Counted from the first letter of the stretch, positions 16,573-24,727 are shown. The stretch: 40,485 nucleotides of DNA from Oscillospiraceae bacterium (GCA_022766785.1 JALEOL010000019.1:1-40485); one strand, 5' to 3'. Program-made: numbers and translations. Notes: generated by a model from the letters alone, not told the origin.

Positions 16573-17412
16573 TTATTGTATTATCTGAAATCCGACTATT
16601 CCCAGAATGCAGACTATGCCGCCGATGATGTTCAGCCTGGTGCATTCCTCTTTCCTGATAACGCCGATAAAGAACAGCGCCACAAGTATCATCGGCTGTA
16701 TGAACGAGTAATTCGCCATGCTCTGCTGAGCCACGATGTTCTCAAGTATAAGTCCGGCAACGTTCGGTATCTTTGTCAGCCCGACGAAAAGCACGCCCCT
16801 GGTGTTCTCGCGGCACAGCTTTATCGGGTGGACGAACGGCGCCAGTATCACCGCAAGTATCACCAGCGCCCAGAACAGCGACAGCGTGGGTGAAATGCTG
16901 CCGCCAGTAAATGTCACGATAAGCCCGTAACCGAACTTGCACAGCAGATATCCGGCAAGGGGGAGCAGTATCTTTTTGTAGTCTATCTTCTCTCCGCCGG
17001 CTTTCGCTATGAGGAACAGCCCTGCCGCCGTCACCGCGATAAAGCAGAATTTCCACACCGTTGCCATGCCCAGAGCTGCGCTGCCCAGGATAAGGTCTGT
17101 TCCGTAGGACAGGAACACTGTAAGCCCCAGCCACGCCTTTAGCTCAAACGCGGACATTTCCTTTAGAATGATCGCCGCAAGCTGGAATTCCAGCATTTTG
17201 GAGCACGCCATGAGTATTATCGCCAGGAACGCCGTGAAACTTCCGTCGAAATGCCGGCTGTCAAAAGGAAGATACGCCAGCATGAACAGAGAGGTCGCCG
17301 CCGCCATGAGAAATGTCAGGGTGTTGCCGTTCATTTTCAGCCTTGCCACAGCGTATTTGTCGCTGAGAGAGCATATCGTGTAACACACCACGACTATCAG
17401 CATAAGCACCAT
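16573..17412 (-). CDS. DMT/EamA-like transporter
   Basis: A 279-residue protein of about ten hydrophobic helices starting MVLMLIVVVCYTICSLSDKYAVARLKMNG and ending with the typical GGIVCILGIVGFQII helix. Length and helix layout fit the drug/metabolite transporter superfamily, though no ligand can be named. ATG lies 3 bp after the stop of the 56-residue protein gene, so the two are coupled. Confidence 0.75.
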   Translation of the reverse strand: MVLMLIVVVCYTICSLSDKYAVARLKMNGNTLTFLMAAATSLFMLAYLPFDSRHFDGSFTAFLAIILMACSKMLEFQLAAIILKEMSAFELKAWLGLTVFLSYGTDLILGSAALGMATVWKFCFIAVTAAGLFLIAKAGGEKIDYKKILLPLAGYLLCKFGYGLIVTFTGGSISPTLSLFWALVILAVILAPFVHPIKLCRENTRGVLFVGLTKIPNVAGLILENIVAQQSMANYSFIQPMILVALFFIGVIRKEECTRLNIIGGIVCILGIVGFQIIQ

Positions 17413-17415
17413 GGC

Positions 17416-17586
17416 TTATTCCCCCGTTATCTCATAGCAGAGGTTCTCGTAATGCAGCGTCATTCCGATATCCGTGCCCTCCGGCAGCAGAAACAGCGCA
17501 ATGAAAAGCTCATCTCCGGTGTCGGTATCTGTAAGCGTGGCGTATTCGCCCTCGATCTTTGTTACTATGTAGTCGTGCGGTTCCAT
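17416..17586 (-). CDS. Small acidic protein, 56 residues
   Basis: Starts MEPHDYIVTKIEGEYATLTD and ends LHYENLCYEITGE. ATG follows GGAGAAC at a 4-5 base gap and stands about 30 bases after a good promoter, so it heads the long minus-strand unit. The acidic, beta-strand pattern (YIVTKIEGEYATLTDTDTGDELFIALFLLP) resembles small DUF3006-like or OB-type proteins, but I do not recognise it with certainty. Confidence 0.75.
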   Translation of the reverse strand: MEPHDYIVTKIEGEYATLTDTDTGDELFIALFLLPEGTDIGMTLHYENLCYEITGE

Positions 17587-17623
17587 TTTTGTTCTCCATT
17601 TCTTTGCACAGTATTACAATTAT

Positions 17624-17652
17624 ATTGTATCACACAAGCGGACAAAATTCAA
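17624..17652 (-). promoter_or_regulatory. Sigma-A promoter of the DMT-MATE-MoxR unit
   Basis: On the minus strand TTGAAT (17647-17652), 17-bp spacer, TACAAT (17624-17629). It could drive up to seven genes ending with metH, since no strong terminator was seen between them. Confidence 0.7.
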
Positions 17653-17693
17653 GGCATATCATGATTTTTTTCGGCGGCAGGGGCAGGTTGCTA

Positions 17694-17722
17694 TGGACAA
17701 AACCGGGAATTCGTGATATAAT
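17694..17722 (+). promoter_or_regulatory. Sigma-A promoter of the amidohydrolase-phoH unit
   Basis: TGGACA (17694-17699), 17-bp spacer, TATAAT (17717-17722), about 27 bp before the amidohydrolase start and divergent from the promoter at 17624-17652. Confidence 0.78.
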
Positions 17723-17748
17723 AACAATGTGCGGAAGGAGAATGCAAA

Positions 17749-18540
17749 ATGATTATTGACGCACACGCGCATATTTTCCCTGATAAGATCGCCGCCAGAG
17801 CCGCTGACGGGATCAGCAGCTTTTATAATATGAGAGTAAGATTTGACGGCACTGTCGCTTCTCTGCTGGAAACCAACAGGAAAGCAGGCGTTGATATGGC
17901 GCTGGTGCAGTCGGTGGCGACTGTCCCGGAGCAGGTTCACAATATCAACGACTTTATCTCGCAGCAGGTAAGGCTCCACCCGGATAAGCTCACAGGCTTC
18001 GGAGCGCTCCACCCGGACTTCCCGGATATCGAGGCGGAAACAGAACGCATTATTTCGCTGGGGCTTAAAGGAATAAAGCTGCATTCGGATTTTCAGCGGT
18101 TCAACATTGACGACCCCCAGGCGTTTCCGATCTACGAAGCGGCTCAGGGCAGACTGCCGATACTATTTCACTGCGGCGACAACAGATACGACTACAGCTC
18201 CCCACGTCGGCTTTTCAACGTGATGGAGCGTTTCCCGGAGCTTACGATAATCGGCGCTCATCTCGCAGGCTGGACAAAATGGGACGAGGCAGCCGGCTTG
18301 TTCCAGGGCAGCAATATCTACGCTGATCTCTCCAGCAGTCTTTACGCAATGACGCCGGAGCACGCGGCGGAGCTTATCCGGAAACTTGGCACGAAGCGTG
18401 TTTTCTTCGGGACAGACTACCCGATGTGGGACGCCGCCGAGGAACTGGAGCGCTTCCGGAAGCTGCCGCTGACGCCGGAAGAGCAGGAGGATATCCTGAG
18501 CGGTAACGTACTGCGTATGCTCGGCGAAATCAGAGGTTGA
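17749..18540 (+). CDS. Amidohydrolase-2 family metal-dependent hydrolase
   Basis: A 263-residue TIM-barrel enzyme: metal-binding IIDAHAHIFPDKIA at the N-terminus, GIKLHSDFQ, FHCGDN, IIGAHLAGW and the late catalytic Asp in VFFGTDYPMWD. These are the marks of the ACMSD/amidohydrolase-2 group, hydrolases or decarboxylases of small molecules. The reaction is unknown. GAAGGAG site. Its stop is ~70 bp before phoH. Confidence 0.88.
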   Translation: MIIDAHAHIFPDKIAARAADGISSFYNMRVRFDGTVASLLETNRKAGVDMALVQSVATVPEQVHNINDFISQQVRLHPDKLTGFGALHPDFPDIEAETERIISLGLKGIKLHSDFQRFNIDDPQAFPIYEAAQGRLPILFHCGDNRYDYSSPRRLFNVMERFPELTIIGAHLAGWTKWDEAAGLFQGSNIYADLSSSLYAMTPEHAAELIRKLGTKRVFFGTDYPMWDAAEELERFRKLPLTPEEQEDILSGNVLRMLGEIRG

Positions 18541-18611
18541 TACGTTTTGATTTCCCAGAACAGGCACCGGATAAACACCAAATTTCTACAAACACAAAAG
18601 AAAGGCGCATT

Positions 18612-19619
18612 ATGTCAGAAGCATCACTCACAACCGACAGCATCGAACAGACCCACGCGCTGTTCGGCGATCTGGACTGCAACGTGAATACCATACAAAA
18701 AGCGTTCGGCGTGACGATATTCAGCCGCGGCAGCGATATCAGGATAACCGGAGAAAACGACAGTGCCGTGGACTGTGCAAGGCGCTGTCTGGAGTCGCTT
18801 TCGAGAATGTTCCGCAAGGGCGACCCGATAAACGACCAGAACGTGCGCTACGTCATCTCACTGGTGAATGAAGGCTCGGAGTCGGAAGCGGACACCATAT
18901 CCTCCGACTGCGTGTGCGTAAGCTACGCCGGAAAGCCGATACGCCCCAAGACCCTCGGTCAGAAAAAATACTGCGAGATGATACGCAAAAACACGATCAC
19001 CTTCGGCGTAGGGCCTGCCGGGACCGGAAAGACTTACCTCGCCGTTGCGCTGGCGGTAAGCGCATTCAAGGCTCACGAGGTGCAGAGAATTATACTCACC
19101 CGTCCGGCGGTCGAGGCAGGCGAAAAGCTGGGCTTCTTACCCGGCGACCTCCAGAACAAGGTCGATCCCTACCTGCGGCCGCTTTACGACGCGCTGTTCG
19201 AGATGTTCGGGCAGGAGGCGTTCGCGAAGCTCCAGGAGCGCGGCGTTATCGAGGTCGCTCCGCTTGCCTATATGAGAGGACGCACCCTGGACGACAGCTT
19301 CATTATCCTGGACGAAGCGCAGAACACCACCCGGGAGCAGATGAAAATGTTCCTCACCCGTCTTGGATTTAACAGCAAAATGGTCATCACCGGCGACATC
19401 ACGCAGATCGACCTGCCGGAGACCTCGAAGTCAGGGCTTATCGAAGCGCTGAAGGTACTCCGGAACATCGAGGACATCGCGCAGAACCGCTTCACCGAAA
19501 AGGACGTTGTACGCCACAGACTGGTGCAGGACATCGTCCGGGCATACGACAATTACAACCAGAATAACAAGCCGGAACAGGACAGAAAGCCAAACCGTCC
19601 CAACAGGAGGAACGCATGA
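18612..19619 (+). CDS. phoH: PhoH-like ATPase
   Basis: A 335-residue protein: N-terminal KH-like RNA-binding part (~15-70), then a PhoH P-loop domain with [16 protein letters not shown] (~134), [19 protein letters not shown], and Walker [12 protein letters not shown]. PhoH is an RNA-associated ATPase often paired with YbeY in ribosome and RNA quality control. I chose the ATG (MSEASLTT) behind AAAGGCG; an in-frame TTG 25 codons earlier overlaps the previous gene and adds non-family sequence. The stop overlaps the ybeY start by 4 bp. Confidence 0.93.
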   Translation: MSEASLTTDSIEQTHALFGDLDCNVNTIQKAFGVTIFSRGSDIRITGENDSAVDCARRCLESLSRMFRKGDPINDQNVRYVISLVNEGSESEADTISSDCVCVSYAGKPIRPKTLGQKKYCEMIRKNTITFGVGPAGTGKTYLAVALAVSAFKAHEVQRIILTRPAVEAGEKLGFLPGDLQNKVDPYLRPLYDALFEMFGQEAFAKLQERGVIEVAPLAYMRGRTLDDSFIILDEAQNTTREQMKMFLTRLGFNSKMVITGDITQIDLPETSKSGLIEALKVLRNIEDIAQNRFTEKDVVRHRLVQDIVRAYDNYNQNNKPEQDRKPNRPNRRNA

Positions 19620-20095
19620 AGATAATCACATTTCTCAGCAACGAGCAGGAAAAGATTGAGCCGCCGCAGGATATCGAGAACCTTATCGAGATATGCACCG
19701 CCGCCGCCCTTGAGGAAGAGGGGATCGACGACACGGCGGAGGTATCCGTCACTCTGGTGGACAACGAGGGTATACGCCGGCTGAACAAAGAGCACCGGGA
19801 CATCGACCGGGAGACCGACGTGCTTTCGTTCCCCCTGGGCGACGATGATGGCTACGAGATCGACCCGGATAACGACGCGATAATGCTGGGGGATATCGTG
19901 ATATCGCTGGAAAAGGCGGCACAGCAGGCGCAGGAATACGGGCACTCCTACCGCCGGGAAGTCGCGTTTCTTATCACGCACTCGCTGTTCCACCTGCTGG
20001 GTTACGACCATGTGAACAGCGAGGAAGAGGAAAAGGAAATGTTCGGCAAGCAGGAAAAAGTCCTGGAAAAGCTGGGCATAACCCGTGACGCATGA
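19616..20095 (+). CDS. ybeY: Endoribonuclease YbeY
   Basis: A 159-residue zinc endoribonuclease for 16S rRNA 3'-end maturation and ribosome quality control. It shows the family motif: VLSFPLGDD, then ITHSLFHLLGYDHVNSEEEEKEMF with the three zinc His. Full length. It overlaps phoH upstream and dgkA downstream by 4 bp each (ATGA), the classic conserved gene order. Confidence 0.95.
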   Translation: MKIITFLSNEQEKIEPPQDIENLIEICTAAALEEEGIDDTAEVSVTLVDNEGIRRLNKEHRDIDRETDVLSFPLGDDDGYEIDPDNDAIMLGDIVISLEKAAQQAQEYGHSYRREVAFLITHSLFHLLGYDHVNSEEEEKEMFGKQEKVLEKLGITRDA

Positions 20096-20550
20096 GGAAA
20101 TTCCTGAAAGGCTTCGCCTACGCCGCCGCAGGTATCATCCACGGCTTCACTGAACGTAATTTCCGGGTGCATGTATGCGCCGCGGCTTTCGTGACATGGT
20201 TCGCGCTGCGCTTCTACGAGCTGTCCCGGGGTGAGTGGGCGGTGCTGATAATGACATTTGCTGTGGTGATTTCCGCAGAATTATTCAACACGTCGATAGA
20301 GCGGCTGTGCGACAAGGTCTCCCCGGAGCAGGACGAGAAAATACGCCGCAGCAAGGACACCGCCGCCGGAGCGGTGCTGATCTCGGCGACAGCTTCGGTC
20401 ATCGTAGGGGTCACGCTGTTCTGGGATACCGAACGGTTCGCTGCCGTGGGGGAATACTTCACGATGCAGCCGGTAAGGTTCCTGTGGCTGGGGCTTGCCG
20501 TGATCGCGGCGGCATTTTTCGTGTTCCTGCCGGAAAAGCTGAAAAAATAA
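20092..20550 (+). CDS. dgkA: Diacylglycerol/undecaprenol kinase family protein
   Basis: A 152-residue membrane protein with the family core: AAGIIHGFTERNFRVHVCAAAF, AVVISAELFNTSIERLCDKVSPE (metal and ATP-binding Glu/Asn), and KDTAAGAVLISATASVIVG. In Gram-positives this is usually an undecaprenol kinase recycling the cell-wall lipid carrier. It is ~25 residues longer than usual because of an extra C-terminal hydrophobic helix (FLWLGLAVIAAAFFVFLP). Confidence 0.92.
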   Translation: MRKFLKGFAYAAAGIIHGFTERNFRVHVCAAAFVTWFALRFYELSRGEWAVLIMTFAVVISAELFNTSIERLCDKVSPEQDEKIRRSKDTAAGAVLISATASVIVGVTLFWDTERFAAVGEYFTMQPVRFLWLGLAVIAAAFFVFLPEKLKK

Positions 20551-20554
20551 CACA

Positions 20555-20602
20555 CCGTTTCCACAGGAAGCATATATTATTCTTACGGATATTTGGAAAC
20601 GG
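20555..20602 (+). other. Inverted repeat reaching into the patatin ribosome binding site
   Basis: CCGTTTCCA (20555-20563) is the exact inverted match of TGGAAACGG (20594-20602), with a 30-base loop. The right arm runs into GGAGG, the ribosome binding site of the patatin gene, so the stem could limit its translation. Confidence 0.5.
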
Positions 20603-20612
20603 AGGCGGTGGT

Positions 20613-21476
20613 ATGGAGCTATCGGCGGATATCGGACTTGTACTGTGCGGAGGCGGAGGTCGCGGCGCATATCAGATAGGCGTGTGGCAGGCGCTGAGGG
20701 AGCTTGGACTGGACAGATACATAACAGGCGTTTCCGGGACATCGGTGGGGGCGCTGAACGCCGCGCTTTTCGCCTGCGGTGATATTGTCCTTGCCGAAAA
20801 GATCTGGACTGAGCTTCGCCGGAACGATATCACCGACCCTGTCGAAACCGCCGGGCGTGTGATCGCCGGAGTGATCAGTTTTCTCGGCTCTGAAAACAAA
20901 CGGATAGACCTCCCAGACCCTGAACACGCAGCCAGAGCCGGGATCTTTTCACCCCACGGGCTTATCTCGCTTATCGAGGAAAACGGCGTGAACAGGTGCG
21001 TTTCCGGCTGCGGAATGCCCTGCTTTGCCTGCTGCCACAACAGTACAACGGGCAGACCGGAATACTTTGACCTGAGCGCGCTATCACCGGAACAGATCAC
21101 GCAGTACCTCACGGCTTCCACGGCTATCCCGGCAGTGTTCCCGGCTATGGATATAGGAGGCAAGGTCTACCGCGACGGAGGGCTGTCCGACAACACCCCG
21201 GTGAAACCGCTTTACGACATCGGTTTCCGCAGAATTATCATAAGCTATCTCGGAAGTATCTCCGCTGATCTGTCGGGGTTCCCGGACGCGGAATTCATAG
21301 AGCTTTTTCCGTCTGACGATATTCTGCTCGGAAAAAATCAGGGCAGGCTGCTGAAAACCGGAACGCTGGATTTCAACGGCGATAACGCAGCGCTGAGAAT
21401 ACGGCTGGGGCGAGTGGAAACGCTTGCATTTTTGCAGAAAAACGGTACTTTCTTCCGGCGGCACATTCCGGAATAA
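20613..21476 (+). CDS. Patatin-like phospholipase family protein
   Basis: A 287-residue serine hydrolase: oxyanion loop CGGGGRGAYQIGVWQALRE (~12-30), nucleophile elbow GTSVGALNA (Ser in GxSxG, here G-T-S-V-G), and the catalytic Asp in YRDGGLSDNTP. It would hydrolyse acyl esters of membrane lipids. ATG 20613 follows GGAGG at an 8-base gap; the frame is open far upstream but without family sequence. No signal peptide. Confidence 0.9.
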   Translation: MELSADIGLVLCGGGGRGAYQIGVWQALRELGLDRYITGVSGTSVGALNAALFACGDIVLAEKIWTELRRNDITDPVETAGRVIAGVISFLGSENKRIDLPDPEHAARAGIFSPHGLISLIEENGVNRCVSGCGMPCFACCHNSTTGRPEYFDLSALSPEQITQYLTASTAIPAVFPAMDIGGKVYRDGGLSDNTPVKPLYDIGFRRIIISYLGSISADLSGFPDAEFIELFPSDDILLGKNQGRLLKTGTLDFNGDNAALRIRLGRVETLAFLQKNGTFFRRHIPE

Positions 21477-21532
21477 TCCCGTGACGGCTGTGCAGAATAA
21501 TCCAAATACTAATAACCACCCGGAGGTGCAGA

Positions 21533-21661
21533 ATGAATCTCGTACCATGCAAGGAAAACTGCCGCTGGCAGCAGGAGGGAATGTGCACGCTTCCCGACCT
21601 CACCTGCCCGTCAGAAAGCACGGTTTCCCCCTGCCGCTATTTCAGCGAAAAATCAAAATGA
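21533..21661 (+). CDS. Small Cys-rich protein, 42 residues
   Basis: Starts MNLVPCKENCRWQQEGMCTL and contains five Cys (6, 10, 18, 25, 34), with spacing C-x3-C-x7-C-x6-C-x8-C. Start ATG behind GGAGGTGCAGA and a strong terminator after the stop support a real gene. I recall similar short Cys-rich proteins being widespread in Clostridia, sometimes misnamed as an acyl-ACP dehydratase. The Cys pattern suggests a metal- or Fe-S-binding knuckle. Confidence 0.75.
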   Translation: MNLVPCKENCRWQQEGMCTLPDLTCPSESTVSPCRYFSEKSK

Positions 21662-21665
21662 TCAG

Positions 21666-21693
21666 CGCCCCGTGAATTATCACGGGGCGTTTT
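21666..21693 (+). terminator. Strong rho-independent terminator between convergent genes
   Basis: CGCCCCGTG (21666-21674) pairs perfectly with CACGGGGCG (21681-21689), followed by TTTT. It ends the phoH-ybeY-dgkA-patatin run, just before the convergent stop of the JAMM gene. Confidence 0.92.
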
Positions 21694-21694
21694 G

Positions 21695-22105
21695 TTATTC
21701 GATTATCAGTTCTTCCTTTTCGGAATTAACACCCTCGATGTGGAACGAATTCAGCACCGGCTCCTCCCTGTTCATCAGGGAGAGGATAAGGTAGCTCGCC
21801 TTGCTGTCGAACGCCAGCCGCTTGTCCTCGTCAGATGGGCGCGAGGGGCTTTCCGGGTGGCTGTGCCAGTTTCCCAGGGGTACTATGCCCTCGGCGCGCA
21901 TGTCCTTTATCGCAGCGAGCTGCTCCTTTGGGTCAAGGCTGAAATGCTCGTTGGAATGGTCGGTGTTCGTAAGAAGATACACCTTTTTTATTACCTTGTC
22001 GCCGCCCTCGATAACGCCGCCTATAAGTCCGCACGCCTCGTTGGGAAGCTCGCTTTCTGCGTGGGCAAGGATCTTCTCATAGTCGGATCTGGATAGCTTT
22101 ATCAT
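21695..22105 (-). CDS. JAMM/MPN zinc protease, HcyD/Mec-like
   Basis: A 136-residue metalloprotease with the full JAMM motif: E near residue 23 (NEACGLIGG) and WHSHPESPSRPSDED (two His plus the zinc Asp). Small free-standing JAMM enzymes of this type trim the C-terminus of sulfur-carrier proteins to expose Gly-Gly. The carrier two genes upstream ends in GGGQ, so removal of the final Gln is the predicted job. Last gene of the sulfur operon, overlapping the E1 gene by 4 bp. Confidence 0.88.
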   Translation of the reverse strand: MIKLSRSDYEKILAHAESELPNEACGLIGGVIEGGDKVIKKVYLLTNTDHSNEHFSLDPKEQLAAIKDMRAEGIVPLGNWHSHPESPSRPSDEDKRLAFDSKASYLILSLMNREEPVLNSFHIEGVNSEKEELIIE

Positions 22106-22914
22106 AAATGCACCCCGTCACATTCTGCCTGCTCGTAATCAATAAGCTTGGTGATAGTCGGGTGTTCGCCGCAGATCGGGCACTTGCTGGTATCGGTCGG
22201 GAGCTTTATCTTGCGGAACTCCATTTTCAGCGCGTCATAGGTCAGCAGATACCCCGTCAGCAGGTCGCCGGTGCCGAGGATATACTTTATCGCCTCCATA
22301 GCCTGAAGACTGCCGATAACTCCGCCCATAGCCCCTATAACTCCTGCCTGCTTGCAGGTGGGTACAGCGTCCTTTGGCGGCGGATTTTTGAACACGCAGC
22401 GATAGCAGGGACCCTGCCCGGGAACATAGGTCATCAGCTGCCCCTTGAAGCGGATTATCCCGGCATGGGAGAACGGCTTCTTCGCCATAACGCAGGCGTC
22501 GTTGATGAGGAACTTCGCCGGGAAATTATCCGTGCCGTCTATCACGAAGTCGTAGTCCTTTATGATATCCAGGATATTTTCGCTGTCGATGAACGTGCGG
22601 TAGGTGTTCACGGTGACGTCCGGGTTGATAGCCTCCATGGTCTCCTTTGCGGACTGCACCTTTGCCTTTCCCACATCAGCGGTGGTGTGAATGACCTGTC
22701 GCTGGAGGTTGGACAGATCCACCTCGTCTGCGTCGGCAATACCGATCGTCCCGACGCCTGCCGCCGCGAGGTAAAGCGCAGCCGGTGCGCCCAGTCCGCC
22801 GGCGCCGATTATCAGCACCTTTGCGTTAAGCAGCTTCTTCTGACCCTTTGCGCCGACTTCCTTCAGGATAATGTGACGGGAATAGCGCTCCAGCTGTTCG
22901 TTTGTGAATGCCAT
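22102..22914 (-). CDS. ThiF/MoeB/HesA-family adenylyltransferase (E1-like)
   Basis: A 270-residue enzyme that adenylates the C-terminal Gly of a ubiquitin-like sulfur carrier for thiocarboxylation. Features: nucleotide loop IIGAGGLGAPAALYLAAAGVG (~34-54), DADEVDLSNLQRQVIHT, the zinc pairs CYRC and CPIC, and candidate active Cys VPTCKQAGVIGAMGGVIG. No rhodanese domain, so sulfur must come from another donor. It lies between carrier and protease, with 1-bp and 4-bp overlaps. Probably HcyF-like rather than ThiF or MoeB, inferred from neighbours. Confidence 0.9.
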   Translation of the reverse strand: MAFTNEQLERYSRHIILKEVGAKGQKKLLNAKVLIIGAGGLGAPAALYLAAAGVGTIGIADADEVDLSNLQRQVIHTTADVGKAKVQSAKETMEAINPDVTVNTYRTFIDSENILDIIKDYDFVIDGTDNFPAKFLINDACVMAKKPFSHAGIIRFKGQLMTYVPGQGPCYRCVFKNPPPKDAVPTCKQAGVIGAMGGVIGSLQAMEAIKYILGTGDLLTGYLLTYDALKMEFRKIKLPTDTSKCPICGEHPTITKLIDYEQAECDGVHL

Positions 22915-23120
22915 TACTGACCGCCTCCCATGAAATAGATAAACTCCACATTGTCGCCTTCTTTGAGCACTGTGTCCTCAAAGCTGCTGCTGGAGATGAA
23001 CTCCTCGTTCACGCTTGCGGTGACGTACTCCGGGGTCTCCACCTTTTCATCGATGACCAGCTGCGCCAGGGTAAGTCCGTCTGCTACCTCTTTCTTTGTT
23101 CCGGTTACTGTGATAGTCAT
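22914..23120 (-). CDS. ThiS/MoaD-like sulfur-carrier protein ending GGGQ
   Basis: A 68-residue beta-grasp protein: MTITVTGTKKEVADGLTLAQLVIDEKVETPEYVTASVNEEFI... with the C-terminus YFMGGGQ. ThiS and MoaD end in GG; here an extra Gln blocks activation until a protease removes it, matching the JAMM gene in the operon. In Wolinella the comparable HcyS ends with one extra Ala. The thiocarboxylate would deliver sulfide to MetY. Good GGAGAAC site. The inverted-repeat element starts only ~16 bp upstream. Confidence 0.9.
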   Translation of the reverse strand: MTITVTGTKKEVADGLTLAQLVIDEKVETPEYVTASVNEEFISSSSFEDTVLKEGDNVEFIYFMGGGQ

Positions 23121-23136
23121 AATGTTCTCCTTTTAT

Positions 23137-23315
23137 TTAAGGCAACACCGCATAATTATTTTCGTTCGATTGCGCCGCAGATTTTTCGTCAGATTGTACA
23201 AATTTGACGCAGGCGGGCTGACGCCCGTCAAGGAAAATTTGTGCAATATGGCGGAAAATATGCAAGCAAGCGGACGGAAAAGGCGTTAGCCGTTAATTGT
23301 GCGGTGTTGCCTTAA
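23137..23315. repeat. MITE-like inverted-repeat element, copy A
   Basis: A 179-bp element with 22-bp terminal inverted repeats (23137-23158 and 23294-23315, one mismatch), starting TTAAGGCAACACCGCA. The interior carries a hairpin (GGGCTGACGCCC region) and holds no gene. A 91-bp core (23178-23268) is nearly identical to 40385-40474. It sits inside the sulfur operon and supplies the stop codon and last residues of the thioredoxin upstream. Confidence 0.85.
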
Positions 23316-23613
23316 GTGTATTTATTATCTCTTCAAGCTGCGATTTTTTCACCGCGCCGGTGACTCTCTGCTGCTCCTCGCCGTCCCGGAAGAATATCAC
23401 CGTTGGGACTGCGGTCACGCCGTATTCTGCGGCGGTCTGTCCGTCGAAATTGACGTTCAGCTTGACCAGCTTTACGCCGGTCTGCTCCTCCAGCTCCGCC
23501 AGCACCGGGGACATTCTCTTGCAGGGAACGCAGCTGTCGGAATAAAAATCCGCCATTACCAGCCCGGCTGATATCTCGGAGCGGAACGTGTCATTTGTGG
23601 CTTTTACAGACAT
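23293..23613 (-). CDS. Thioredoxin-like protein, CVPC active site
   Basis: A 106-residue thioredoxin fold: VMADFYSDSCVPCKRMSPVLAELEEQ (redox pair ~32/35) and cis-Pro loop VTAVPTVIFFRDGEE. The usual Trp before the first Cys is Ser and the pair is C-V-P-C rather than CGPC. The last six or seven codons (KATPHN) and stop come from the inverted-repeat element. It lies immediately after the tusA-like gene, so it may reduce sulfur-carrier disulfides or persulfides for this pathway. Confidence 0.88.
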   Translation of the reverse strand: MSVKATNDTFRSEISAGLVMADFYSDSCVPCKRMSPVLAELEEQTGVKLVKLNVNFDGQTAAEYGVTAVPTVIFFRDGEEQQRVTGAVKKSQLEEIINTLKATPHN

Positions 23614-23859
23614 TCAGTCACCCACCTTCTCAACGATGAGATCGTAGGTGCCATCGTTGTTGTTGATGAGCTTCAGGATCTTGTGACCCTCCTCCTTAAT
23701 GCTCCGGGGAACGTTCTGCACCGGTTCGCCGTCGTTCATTCTTATGGACAGCACCTGACCCTCGTCAAGCTCCTCCAGCGCCACCTTTGCCTTTACGAAA
23801 GTTGTCGGGCAGACCACATCCGTTATATCCACCGTATCGTCGATCTTATATTCAGCCAT
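23614..23859 (-). CDS. TusA-family sulfurtransferase
   Basis: An 81-residue protein with the TusA/SirA motif DITDVVCPTTFVKAKVALEELDEGQVLSIRMND; the Cys of VCP carries a persulfide in the family. It has a C-terminal extension (KLINNNDGTYDLIVEKVGD). It overlaps the reductase gene by 8 bp and abuts the thioredoxin gene. Likely role: sulfur relay between reductase or desulfurase and the carrier E1. Confidence 0.88.
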   Translation of the reverse strand: MAEYKIDDTVDITDVVCPTTFVKAKVALEELDEGQVLSIRMNDGEPVQNVPRSIKEEGHKILKLINNNDGTYDLIVEKVGD

Positions 23860-24715
23860 TTTCGTATGTCTCCTTTATTACCTGCTCGAATTTTTCTCTG
23901 CCCACCCTGTCGATGGTGAACTTGAAGCGCTCGCCGGGCTTTGCGTTCTGCTCAAAGAACACTATCGCTGCGTCACACACCTTGAGCAGCTTCTCCTTGC
24001 TCTCGATGAACGGGATAACAGCCTCTCCCTTGTTTATGGTATTTCCGAAAAGTCCCCCGAAAGAAACGATGTACCCGTGAACGGTATCCCATGCCTCTGT
24101 GGGACATGCCTTGAAGCAGCGTCCGCAGAAGTTGCACTTGTCATAGTCCACGCTGACCTTTCCGTCGGTAATGGAAACAGCGCCGCTCCGGCACGCTTTT
24201 TCGCACACGCCGCAGCCGATGCACGCGTCCTCTTTCCACTTTACCTGAATGCCGCCCTTGACGCCAACGTCGTTCTCCTCGGATTTAAGGCAGTTATTCT
24301 GGCAGCCGGTTATGCCGAACTTGAATTTATGGGGCAGTTCCCGGGCAAAATATCTGTCGTCAAGCTCCTTTGCAAGAGCGTAGGTGTCTATACAGCCGCT
24401 TGGGCAGACCGCCTCGCCCTGACAGGCTGTGATGGTGCGCACTCTCGGTCCGCACACTCCCGGCTCAACGTCCCCCTTTGCAAGCGCCGCCTTTACTTCG
24501 TCGATGTCGTCAAGCTTGATGAATGGTATCTCCACGCTCTGTCGGGAGGTGAGGTGAACGTAACCGTCCCCGAATTTCTCAGATACCTCTGCGATAGCAG
24601 CGAGCTGCTTTGCGGTGAGATTTCCGCCGACTACCCTAAGGCGCAGCGAAAAATTGTTTTTCTGTTTCTGGCGCATAAAGCCGCCCTTTTTCAGTGTTGC
24701 GTAATCTACTGCCAT
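23852..24715 (-). CDS. Siroheme [4Fe-4S] sulfite/nitrite reductase-like protein with inserted ferredoxin domain
   Basis: A 287-residue enzyme: N-terminal ferredoxin-like half domain (FSLRLRVVGGNLTAKQLAAIAEVSEKFGDGYVHLTSRQSVEIPFI), siroheme-cluster Cys in TACQGEAVCPSGC and FGITGCQNNCLKS, then two 4Fe-4S ferredoxin motifs (CIGCGVCEKACRSGA; CNFCGRCFKACP). This architecture resembles AsrC/Dsr-type anaerobic sulfite reductases. The siroheme biosynthesis operon in the window and the downstream sulfur-carrier genes argue for assimilatory sulfite reduction to sulfide rather than nitrite use. It starts 12 bp after metY. At ~290 residues it may need a separate electron-donating partner. Confidence 0.88.
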   Translation of the reverse strand: MAVDYATLKKGGFMRQKQKNNFSLRLRVVGGNLTAKQLAAIAEVSEKFGDGYVHLTSRQSVEIPFIKLDDIDEVKAALAKGDVEPGVCGPRVRTITACQGEAVCPSGCIDTYALAKELDDRYFARELPHKFKFGITGCQNNCLKSEENDVGVKGGIQVKWKEDACIGCGVCEKACRSGAVSITDGKVSVDYDKCNFCGRCFKACPTEAWDTVHGYIVSFGGLFGNTINKGEAVIPFIESKEKLLKVCDAAIVFFEQNAKPGERFKFTIDRVGREKFEQVIKETYENG

Positions 24716-24727
24716 GATGTTTCTCCT

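Noticed and set aside
20235..20612. N-terminal extension of the patatin protein
   Set aside because: The extension overlaps dgkA in another frame and lacks any family sequence; ATG 20613 has GGAGG.
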